The notes beneath the pieces were generated by a model that ran no database searches, was not told the DNA's origin, and worked only from the letters and a program-made list of their open reading frames with translations. A stretch of 64,000 nt of DNA from Paraescarpia echinospica (taxonomy: Eukaryota; Annelida; Polychaeta; Sabellida; Siboglinidae), in assembly GCA_020002185.1 (NCBI GenBank), contig CM034533.1, forward strand, positions 48,148,346 to 48,212,345, written 5' to 3'. How positions within the stretch are numbered: position 1 is the first letter of the stretch; every line of letters starts with the position of its first letter. The position numbers and the translations under genes are program-made. Shown piece after piece: positions 10,268 to 22,200 of this stretch.

Positions 10268-13200
10268 GTAAGTCACTATTTCCCATACTTGTTACAAAGT
10301 TAACTAAATAACATTTACAAAAAATAATGTTATATTATTGTTTTAAATTTGTAGTTAGTTGGTGGGATTTGTGACCTCATAATGCAGTCTTTTCCAAGTT
10401 TTTAAATTACTCCATAGTCAATATTATTTTATTTAATACATTTTCACAGATTTAGTAGTATGGAAATTTCAGATGTAATTTTTTATTTTTTTTCCAAACT
10501 CACTCATGCTCTGGTGTCCAGGGGCTGGACGCGTGGTCTGTCCCACCCATCCCAGTTGCATTTTGGGTAATTGCATTACGACTGAGTCATGGCAGTCCGT
10601 GTGTTACACAGCCACTATGCTGCAATAACAGCCACACAAATAAACTGAAGACGATCAATAACATGTCAGCAGATGGCATCGTGAAATGAAGGATTGAGCC
10701 ATGTGACAGATTCCTGATAGCTTCACAGTCAACTTGTTGTTTTGTTTATCAGTTAAAACATGCAGTTTAGTGGCATTCTGAAGCCTACCTGTTTTTTTAT
10801 TTTATATTGCATCTGTGCATGTGTGTGCCCGCTCATGTGTGCATGCATGTGTGTGCCCTCTCATGTGTGCATGCATGTGTGCCCGCTCGTGTGTGCGTGC
10901 ATGTGTGTGCCCGCTCATGTGTGCACGCTTGTGTGTGCCCACTCGTGTGTGCATGCATGTGTGTGCCCGCTCATATGTGTGTGCCCGCTTGTGTGTGAGT
11001 GCATGCATGTGTGTGCCCACTCGTGCATGCATGTAAGTGCGTGTGTGCATGCCCCACTCGCCCGCTCGTGTGTGCATGCATGTGTGTGCCCGCTCGTGTG
11101 TGCATGCATGTGTGTGCCCGCTCGTGTGTGCGTGCATGTGTGTGCCCGCTCGTGTGTGCGTGCATGTGTGTGCCCGCTCGTGTGTGCGTGCATGTGTGTG
11201 CCCGCTCATGTGTGCATGCATGTGTGTGCCCCCTCGTGTGTGCATGCATGTATGTGCCCGCTCATGTGTGCATGCATGTGTGTGCCCGCTCATGTGTGCA
11301 TGCATGTGTGTGCCCGCTCATGTGTGCATGCATGTGTGTGCCCGCTCATGTGTGCATGCATGTGTGTGCCCGCTAGTGTGTGCGTGCATGTGTGTGCCCG
11401 CTCGTGTGTGCATGCATGTGTGTGCCCGCTTATGTGTGCATGCATGTGTGTGCCCACTCGTGTGTGCATGCATGTGTGTGCCCGCTCGTGTGTGCATGCA
11501 TGTGTGTGCCCGCTCGTGTGTGCATGCATGTGCACGTGCGTGCATGTATGTGTCCTGCCATCTAGTATGGCACAGACAGAGTGCTTGACTGCAGTAATAA
11601 TAAATAAAACATATTTAGTTAGACTGCTAGTGTATAACTAATGCAATGTTCACCTACAGCACACACATAGAATTTCCTGAACCATAACATTTTAGAAAAA
11701 TTGCTCCATCAGCCATGTTGATCATAATAACTGCCAACACAAAAAATAAAAACTTGAATTCACTATAAATTATGGGGGAGGGGTCAGGGGAGGTGGGGAG
11801 AGGAAAGGATGAACCTAGTGGGAATGTAAACCAAGTAGTGGAACAGCGAAGCACTGGAGCATAGTGGCACAGTGTAAGAGCTCCAGACTCTTGACTGAGA
11901 GATCGCGGGTTCGAATCCTGTGTGGCGGTGTCGAACCTTGGCCAAATTAATTTACTCTACATTGCTCCAGTTTACTCGGCTGTATGAATGAGTACCTGGC
12001 TACAGACAGTGGTGGATATTTGCGTACGAATAATGTGGCTGTGAATAGTGTGGCTGAATGCTTCCCAGAGAAGTCAAGATGGTGTTCGATTGAACAGGTC
12101 TGCCAGGGAGTAAAAGGTAAAGCGCTTTGAGCAGTCCTGAGGACTGGATACTGCGCTATATAAGAACTGACCTTTACTTTTTTTACTTTCACTGATGAAT
12201 TATTTATTAAGTAATGTGTGTATTATCAATTTTATTACTAACAATGCAATGCAGACCAAAAATAAGTGTTTTAATTTAAAAAAAATTACATTAGACAATA
12301 TTATATTCGAGTCATTTAATTGAAGGGTGGTAGGTTGACTCCTATCAACGTTTATTTAGACCACTACAGTTCCCTTGGGACCACCCACCTGTGCATGCCA
12401 GTGTTTATGTCCTATCTCCCTATTGTCTCCCGTCCTGCAGCTCCTCAAGCAGATGTGGCCTTACATTGGCGAGTACATCCGAGACATGCTCATCACCTCG
12501 GTGCTGCCCTCTGTCCAGGCGAGTCTGCCCAAAATGCTGCTGCCCTTCAAGTTCCAATCCATCGACCTTGGCGACATTGTAAGTCCAACATCTAGGTCGC
12601 ATGTACTTAAACACCATCATGAATGTACTTGTTTGTGGAAACCCAGTAGAGTCAAGTTGGTTTATTGATAGCAAAAAGTTCACTCACTTGTTGTTCTTGT
12701 TATGATGACGTAGTTGCATGTTGTTGCTTTCAGCCCCCTTCCCCGTATTGGTGGAGTGAAGGTGTATGATGATGTATTTGCATGTTGTTGCTTTCAGCCC
12801 CCTTCCCCGTATTGGTGGAGTGAAGGTGTATGATGATGTATTTGCATGTTGTTGTTTTCAGCCCCCCCGTATCGGTGGAGTGAAGGTGTATGATGATGTA
12901 TTTGCATGTTGTTGCTTTCAGCCCCCCCCCCGTATCGGTGGAGTGAAAGTGTATGATGATGTATTTGCATGTTGTTGCTTTTAGCCCCCCTGTATCGGTG
13001 GAGTGAAGGTGTATGATGATGTATATTGGAGTGAAGGTGTATGATGATGTTGCTTTCAGCCCCCCCGTATCAGTGGAGTGAAGGTGTATGATGATGTATT
13101 TGCATGTTGTTGCTTTCAGCCCCCCCGTATCGGTGGAGTGAAGGTGTATGATGATGTTGCTTTCAGCCCCCCCGTATCAGTGGAGTAAAGGTGTATGATG

Positions 13201-16200
13201 ATGTATTTGCATGTTGTTGCTTTCAGCCCCCCCGTATCGGTGGAGTGAAGGTGTACATAGAGAATGTGAAGCGCAATGAGATCTACATGGACTTGGAGTT
13301 CTTGTAAGTTTCCCTCTCACTGCCGTCTCAGCCTCTAATACAGCGGTTCCCAATCTTTTTCTCCCAGCGTACCTCCTGAGGTCAGAGACGATCATCAGAG
13401 TATCCCCGTCATTTTAACACAAACAATATAGACTCTACAAAACAATATTCTACACTCGGTTCAACGATAACACATAATCTTTTTAATGAAATAAACAAAA
13501 GTGTACGTCGAGTTTATGATAACAAGTCATTTCAAAATCAGGGGCTTGATTCGGGAAGCAGTTTTGGAAAGGCAGAATCAGAGATCATTTGTGACCCAGA
13601 GTTGGACTCTTTGTGCAGAATAACGCAGACACATAAATAGGTGGGCAGAGAACCAACAATGTCCTCATGGGGACATCATACAGAGTCGGATCTATTAGAC
13701 GGATCTATTACACATGAACTTGGGCAGGAGAATATGTTCAAGTGCATCATGGGAAACAGTGGAGTCATTGACGAACTCCAAAAAGTCCTGCTAACGATAC
13801 TGCACCTCCATCAAAGCAAATTTCCATCTTTCGCACAGGAACTTAGTTTGTCATTGGCGACAGGTGCGTGCGCCTACACAAGTTGCCTGTGTTTCCTTTC
13901 ACAACTTACTCATCAACAAATGCTGTGTTGAGATGATCAGACATGTTGGAGTATCTGTAGTTGACGTTGCCCTCCCACAACTCCAGTTTCACAATGAATA
14001 TTCGTATTTTTGAACCTATTATCGGGCTGACGCCATTTCGTCTATGTCCCGTAGGCCCGATATTCCGGGCTGCGCGCACATGACATTTGAAAATGTAAAC
14101 AAATATGTTTCCTCCCTCCTGCGTAGCTGGCCAATCAGCATTCATTTAACAAATACACTTCAGTAAAAGTCGTTTGCACATTGGCGGGACAATATATTTA
14201 TAGAAACGAGTGTTGTAATTTTAATTTCTTCGACCAAACAACATGAAATGTTCGATTGACAATGCCACACCAACTACGTGCAAAGCAGGTAGAATCACTA
14301 CAGCGGAGGTTTTGGCAATGTTAGACTTGGACAATGAAAACAAACTTGTAAAAATGCTGCTCTGGTTGACACGAGTGATAATGGAGGAGGTGATGCACTA
14401 GTGGCACAGGTGTGCTCATAATGGTTGGATAGTGGATGGTCGAAGACATCGTTTACCCACGTGGACACTACATATGCCAATGCTGCTGTAGGCTTGCAGA
14501 ATATGCCACAACATATCACTGCTGAAAGTAAAGCAGTAGACTAGATTTGTTTCTGGATAGGGCCTAATGATTTTTAGGAATTGCTCTTGCCGATATCTAT
14601 CATTCTATGCATCAGAGACGTCTCAACGTGCTGGACAGATTGGCACAACAAAAAAGAATACTGGCACTAGTTGACGGTAGAAACAGTTCACAGTGTATTC
14701 ATTGTATTCTGACGGTTCCAATACATGACATAAACCACTGTTGATTGCATTGAAGTAATTTTGTAGATTTTCCCCCTGGAGCCTAGGGTATTGGTTATTT
14801 TGGTTGAGATTTCCAGGATTCAAAAGGTTAAGTATGCCAGCTTCAAGACCTTTTTCCTATAGTTTATCGACAAATTTTATGGATGCTTCCTTATTATAGG
14901 CAGGGTCAAACAATTCGGCAATATCGTTTATCCAGTCGTCTTTTGTTCCATGTTCTCACAAGACAGTCAGTAGACGGGATGTGGAATGGCTGCATCTCTT
15001 GGTCCGCATGAAACGCTTGGTAAAAGCAGAGTCGAGTTTTGAGAGCGCTGGATTTTGGCAGTATTTACCATCTTGACATATGATATGCTCTTAGGTCTGG
15101 CGGGACTATTTCTGATGTGAGAGCATATCGGTGGATCGTGTGTGAGATTGTAAATGGACTTAATTGTTACATGGAACTGTTTATATGTCTAGTCGTTTCA
15201 ACATTATAGACATTGTTCACTGATGTCTGTAAATAAAGAATACTATTTTGAAAGGCACTACCGTGCCAAGAAAATTGTTAACACAATGTTAATAACCATA
15301 ACGAATACTAAAATGGCTATTGCTTATTTATATCAGTGCGGTTTGGACTCATGTTTTAACAGTTCTGTCTTGTTATACCATTTGTACCATTTGTACACAC
15401 CAATTCACCACTGCTTCCTCACTCAACAATAAGAATCAGTTTTTCTACAGAGGGGGGTAATTTTCAACGCTGAGGTAAATGGATCAACGGTCCATATATA
15501 AACAACGGGAGTCCATTTACAATATCGTATCACACCGGCACACTATCCACACACAGGCGTGCACATTGGCCTCAAAACATCAGGAGATCTCTCGGAAGAC
15601 GCCTTCACCCTTCTTAGTAAATTCCAAAGGATGAAGAACAAGAATTCTTCCTTGAGGTCTCCGTCTTTGGTGCAAACCGTGAACACGAGTGGTACACAAG
15701 ATGGCGAAATCCTTACTTTCAGCCAACCCTTCGCGTATCCCCTGGAAAACCTCTTGTGTACCCCCGGGGGTGCGCGTACCCCAGTTTGGGAACCGCAGCT
15801 CTAGTAGAGGTGGGTGTCTTACTTCAGTGCTAAGTTGCAGTGGACTGTTTATTATCTTAAAGGTTGACATAATTATTAAGAGTGACTTTTGGGGGAGAAT
15901 TGTCATTGTGAATGTGATGTCACCCACCGACACAGCAACAAACCAAGGGCAGCTGTTCACCACTTACAGTATTTGATATTTTAATATCTACTGTCACCAG
16001 TTACACCATTGCATGCGGCCAGAAGTAATTTCCTGGTATAACGAACATAATGCCACAGTGGTGCCATCTGGTGACTCTCTTGTCACGCAGTTCATTCACA
16101 GAGAAAAATAAATAACTATCTTTGCTAATTGGTAAATCAGAGGCCAATGGTCTAGGGATGCAAATGAATATTGAGGCAAGTGGACCTTGACACCTAGAAC

Positions 16201-19200
16201 GAGGTGTACTTACGGGATGTGCAAGTTAGCTTATTAATATAAAGATTAAGAGACATTATTGTTATTTTAGATGACATGTTATGGGTGTCATGTGAGGGTA
16301 TATTAACCACGTACCTTTCTGTTGCCCTAGTTTCGCGAGTGACAGTAACATCAAGATGACAGTGAAAGGGGTACAGCTCGGCATCAAAGAATTGACGGTG
16401 AGCCACACTACAAGTCTACAGCCATATTGTATTTAGTCAATGAACCAGAGGCCACAAGTTATGGTAGACTGGTTTGAGTCTGAGAGCTCTGTTTTTGATA
16501 GAGCAGCATCATGATTAATGTTACTATTTATAAATGTATTCATGATAAAGCTTGTAACTTATACATTGTATATTCCTAAGTGTTGTGAGTGTCCCACATA
16601 AATATACAGCGAAATTAGCACCGCTCTAAATAGAATTACATAAGAGAAGTTATGTTGTATTTAATGCAGTAAAGATAAACAATTAAAATAAGTTAAAATC
16701 TTTAGCTTAGCAAATTAAGAAAATATGGATATTTGCTGAAGGTGTTGGTCAATGCTTGTGTGTCGAGACATTCAATGCAGGCAGCAGTAATGCTAATCTT
16801 GGGCCATTGCCTTTACTGACTTGACTACCAGTTGAGTCTGTCTATGTTTTATAAGCACCAGTAGTAACGGCCCATTCAGTCACTTCAGTAGTCCCACCTT
16901 TTTATGCAGAGACTGTTATGATTGTGGCAGCACGGCTTGGTGGTTGTCGTAGTAGATGTAGAAGTAGCACTACAACATCCTATTTGTTTGGTACAGAGGG
17001 TAGTTCATTTTTCCTCCAGCAGTGTGGGATTACCAGCAGTGGTGTGTTACATCTGCTTCCTCTGTGCCTCCAGCTGTGTGGGGTTACCAGCAGTGGTGTG
17101 TTACATCTGCTTCCTCTGTGCCTCCAGCTGTGTGGGGTTACTGGCAGTGGTGTGTTACATCTGCTTCCTCTGTGCCTCCAGCTGTGTGAGGTTACTGACA
17201 GTGGTGTGTTACATCTGCTTCCTCTGTGCCTCCAGCTGTGTGGGGTTACTGGCAGTGGTGTGTTACATCTGCTTCCTCTGTGCCTCCAGCTGTGTGGGGT
17301 TACTGGCAGTGGTGTGTTACATCTGCTTCCTCTGTGCCTCCAGCAGTGTGGGGTTACCAGCAGTGGTGTGTTACATCTGCTTCCTCTGTGCCTCCAGCTG
17401 TGTGGGGTTACTGGCAGTGGTGTGTTACATCTGCTTCCTCTGTGCCTCCAGCTGTGTGGGGTTACCAGCAGTGGTGTGTTACATCTGCTTCCTCTGTGCC
17501 TCCAGCTGTGTGGGGTTACTGGCAGTGGTGTGTTACATCTGCTTCCTCTGTGCCTCCAGCTGTGTGGGGTTACCAGCAGTGGTGTGTTACATCTGCTTCC
17601 TCTGTGCCTCCAGCTGTGTGGGGTTACTGGCAGTGGTGTGTTACATCTGCTTCCTCTGTGCCTCCAGTTGTGTGGGGTTACCAGCAGTGGTGTGTTACAT
17701 CTGCTTCCTCTGTGCCTCCAGCTGTGTGGGGTTACTGGCAGTGGTGTGTTACATCTGCTTCCTCTGTGCCTCCAGTTGTGTGGGGTTACCAGCAGTGGTG
17801 TGTTACATCTGCTTCCTCTGTGCCTCCAGCTGTGTGGGGTTACTGGCAGTGGTGTGTTACATCTGCTTCCTCTGTGCCTCCAGCTGTGTGGGGTTACCAG
17901 CAGTGGTGTGTTACATCTGCTTCCTCTGTGCCTCCAGCTGTGTGGGGTTACTGGCAGTGGTGTGTTACATCTGCTTCCTCTGTGCCTCCAGCTGTGTGGG
18001 GTTACCAGCAGTGGTGTGTTACATCTGCTTCCTCTGTGCCTCCAGCTGTGTGGGGTTACCAGCAGTGGTGTGTTACATCTGCTTCCTCTGTGCCTCCAGC
18101 TGTGTGGGGTTACTGGCAGTGGTGTGTTACATCTGCTTCCTCTGTGCCTCCAGCTGTGTGGGGTTACTGGCAGTGGTGTGTTACATCTGCTTCCTCTGTG
18201 CCTCCAGCTGTGTGGGGTTACTGGCAGTGGTGTGTTACATCTGCTTCCTCTGTGCCTCCAGCTGTGTGGGGTTACTGGCAGTGGTGTGTTACATCTGCTT
18301 CCTCTGTGCCTCCAGCTGTGTGGGGTTACTGGCAGTGGTGTGTTACATCTGCTTCCTCTGTGCCTCCAGCTGTGTGGGGTTACCAGCAGTGGTGTGTTAC
18401 ATCTGCTTCCTCTGTGCCTCCAGCTGTGTGGGGTTACTGGCAGTGGTGTGTTACATCTGCTTCCTCTGTGCCTCCAGCTGTGTGGGTTACTGGCAGTGGT
18501 GTGTTACATCTGCTTCCTCTGTGCCTCCAGCTGTGTGGGGTTACCAGCAGTGGTGTGTTACATCTGCTTCCTCTGTGCCTCCAGCTGTGTGGGGTTACTG
18601 GCAGTGGTGTGTTACATCTGCTTCCTCTGTGCCTCCAGCTGTGTGGGGTTACCAACAGTGGTGTGTTACATCTGCTTCCTCTGTGCCTCCAGCTGTGTGG
18701 GGTTACTGGCAGTGGTGTGTTACATCTGCTTCCTCTGTGCCTCCAGCTGTGTGGGGTTACCAACAGTGGTGTGTTACATCTGCTTCCTCTGTGCCTCCAG
18801 CTGTGTGGGGTTACAGTGGTGTGTTACATCTGCTTCCTCTGTGCCTCCAGCTGTGTGGGTTACTGGCAGTGGTGTGTTACATCTGCTTCCTCTGTGCCTC
18901 CAGCTGTGTGGGGTTACCAGCAGTGGTGTGTTACATCTGCTTCCTCTGTGCCTCCAGCTGTGTGGGGTTACTGGCAGTGGTGTGTTACATCTGCTTCCTC
19001 TGTGCCTCCAGCTGTGTGGGGTTACTGGCAGTGGTGTGTTACATCTGCTTCCTCTGTGCCTCCAGCTGTGTGGGGTTACTGGCAGTGGTGTGTTACATCT
19101 GCTTCCTCTGTGCCTCCAGCTGTGTGGGGTTACTGGCAGTGGTGTGTTACATCTGCTTCCTCTGTGCCTCCAGCTGTGTGGGGTTACTGGCAGTGGTGTG

Positions 19201-22200
19201 TTACATCTGCTTCCTCTGTGCCTCCAGCTGTGTGGGGTTACCAGCAGTGGTGTGTTACATCTGCTTCCTCTGTGCCTCCAGCTGTGTGGGGTTACTGGCA
19301 GTGGTGTGTTACATCTGCTTCCTCTGTGCCTCCAGCTGTGTGGGGTTACCAGCAGTGGTGTGTTACATCTGCTTCCTCTGTGCCTCCAGCTGTGTGGGGT
19401 TACTGGCAGTGGTGTGTTACATCTGCTTCCTCTGTGCCTCCAGCTGTGTGGGGTTACCAACAGTGGTGTGTTACATCTGCTTCCTCTGTGCCTCCAGCTG
19501 TGTGGGGTTACCAACAGTGGTGTGTTACATCTGCTTCCTCTGTGCCTCCAGCTGTGTGGGGTTACCAGCAGTGGTGTACCAACAGTGGTGTGTTACATCT
19601 GCTTCCTCTGTGCCTCCAGCTGTGTGGGGTTACTGGCAGTGGTGTGTTACATCTGCTTCCTCTGTGCCTCCAGCTGTGTGGGGTTACTGGCAGTGGTGTG
19701 TTACATCTGCTTCCTCTGTGCCTCCAGCTGTGTGGGGTTACCAACAGTGGTGTGTTACATCTGCTTCCTCTGTGCCTCCAGCTGTGTGGGGTTACCAACA
19801 GTGGTGTGTTACATCTGCTTCCTCTGTGCCTCCAGCTGTGTGGGGTTACCAGCAGTGGTGTGTTACATCTGCTTCCTCTGTGCCTCCAGCTGTGTGAGGT
19901 TACTGGCAGTGGTGTGTTACATCTGCTTCCTCTGTGCCTCCAGCTGTGTGGGGTTAGTGGCAGTGGTGTGTTACATCTGCTTCCTCTGTGCCTCCAGCTG
20001 TGTGGGGTTACCAGCAGTGGTGTGTTACATCTGCTTCCTCTGTGCCTCCAGCTGTGTGGGGTTACTGGCAGTGGTGTGTTACATCTGCTTCCTCTGTGCC
20101 TCCTGCTGTGTGGGGTTACCAACAGCGGTGTGTTACATCTGCTTCCTCTGTGCCTCCAGCTGTGTGGGGTTACCAACAGTGGTGTGTTACATCTGCTTCC
20201 TCTGTGCCTCCAGCTGTGTGGGGTTACTGGCAGTGGTGTGTTACATCTGCTTCCTCTGTGCCTCCAGCTGTGTGGGGTTACTGGCAGTGGTGTGTTACAT
20301 CTGCTTCCTCTGTGCCTCCAGCTGTGTGAGGTTACTGGCAGTGGTGTGTTACATCTGCTTCCTCTGTGCCTCCAGCTGTGTGGGGTTACTGGCAGTGGTG
20401 TGTTACATCTGCTTCCTCTGTGCCTCCAGCTGTGTGGGGTTACCAGCAGTGGTGTGTTACATCTGCTTCCTCTGTGCCTCCAGCTGTGTGGGGTTACTGG
20501 CAGTGGTGTGTTACATCTGCTTCCTCTGTGCCTCCAGCTGTGTGGGGTTACCAACAGTGGTGTGTTACATCTGCTTCCTCTGTGCCTCCAGCTGTGTGGG
20601 GTTACCAGCAGTGGTGTGTTACATCTGCTTCCTCTGTGCCTCCAGCTGTGTGGGGTTACTGGCAGTGGTGTGTTACATCTGCTTCCTCTGTGCCTCCAGC
20701 TGTGTGGGGTTACCAGCAGTGGTGTGTTACATCTGCTTCCTCTGTGCCTCCAGCTGTGTGGGGTTACAGTGGTGTGTTACATCTGCTTCCTCTGTGCCTC
20801 CAGCTGTGTGGGGTTACTGGCAGTGGTGTGTTACATCTGCTTCCTCTGTGCCTCCAGCTGTGTGAGGTTACTGGCAGTGGTGTGTTACATCTGCTTCCTC
20901 TGTGCCTCCAGCTGTGTGGGGTTAGTGGCAGTGGTGTGTTACATCTGCTTCCTCTGTGCCTCCAGCTGTGTGGGGTTACCAGCAGTGGTGTGTTACATCT
21001 GCTTCCTCTGTGCCTCCAGCTGTGTGGGGTTACTGGCAGTGGTGTGTTACATCTGCTTCCTCTGTGCCTCCAGCTGTGTGGGGTTACCAACAGTGGTGTG
21101 TTACATCTGCTTCCTCTGTGCCTCCAGCTGTGTGGGGTTACTGGCAGTGGTGTGTTACATCTGCTTCCTCTGTGCCTCCAGCTGTGTGGGGTTACTGGCA
21201 GTGGTGTGTTACATCTGCTTCCTCTGTGCCTCCAGCTGTGTGGGGTTACTGGCAGTGGTGTGTTACATCTGCTTCCTCTGTGCCTCCAGCTGTGTGGGGT
21301 TACCAGCAGTGGTGTGTTACATCTGCTTCCTCTGTGCCTCCAGCTGTGTGGGGTTACCAGCAGTGGTGTGTTACATCTGCTTCCTCTGTGCCTCCAGCTG
21401 TGTGGGGTTACTGGCAGTGGTGTGTTACATCTGCTTCCTCTGTGCCCCCAGCTGTGTGGGGTTACCAACAGTGGTGTGTTACATCTTCCTCTGTGCCTCC
21501 AGCTGTGTGGGGTTACTGGCAGTGGTGTGTTACATCTTCCTCTGTGCCTCCAGCTGTGTGGGGTTACCAACAGTGGTGTGTTACATCTTCCTCTGTGCCT
21601 CCAGCTGTGTGGGGTTACCAACAGTGGTGTGTTACATCTGCTTCCTCTGTGCCTCCAGCAGTGTGGGGTTACCAGCAGTGGTGTGTTACATCTGCTTCCT
21701 CTGTGCCTCCAGCTGTGTGGGGTTACTGGCAGTGGTGTGTTACATCTGCTTCCTCTGTGCCTCCAGCTGTGTGGGGTTAGTGGCAGTGGTGTGTTACATC
21801 TGCTTCCTCTGTGCCTCCAGCAGTGTGGGGTTACCAACAGTGGTGTGTTACATCTGCTTCCTCTGTGCCTCCAGCAGTGTGGGGTTACCAGCAGTGGTGT
21901 GTTACATCTGCTTCCTCTGTGCCTCCAGCTGTGTGGGGTTACTGGCAGTGGTGTGTTACATCTGCTTCCTCTGTGCCTCCAGCTGTGTGGGGTTACTGGC
22001 AGTGGTGTGTTACATCTGCTTCCTCTGTGCCTCCAGCAGTGTGGGGTTACCAACAGTGGTGTGTTACATCTGCTTCCTCTGTGCCTCCAGCTGTGTGGGG
22101 TTACTGGCAGTGGTGTGTTACATCTGCTTCCTCTGTGCCTCCAGCAGTGTGGGGTTACCAGCAGTGGTGTGTTACATCTGCTTCCTCTGTGCCTCCAGCT

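Larger units (their letters stand above)
10268..12440 (+). other. E-Syt intron with 28-bp array and SINE
   Basis: Intron between the first and second visible exons. It contains a 28-bp minisatellite and a tRNA-derived SINE, described separately; the rest is AT-rich without recognised features. Confidence 0.85.

Noticed and set aside
10760..11641. Cys/Val/His-rich open frames on both strands
   Set aside because: 28-bp GT/GC-rich minisatellite in an intron; frames are by-products of low complexity.
11908..11918. tRNA gene suggested by a perfect B box
   Set aside because: The flanks do not give a full cloverleaf and a SINE-type body and tail follow.
15559..15804. Frame MHIGLKTSGDLSEDAFTLLS as a gene
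   Set aside because: It lies at the end of a hAT-like element and runs into its terminal inverted repeat; no domain recognised.
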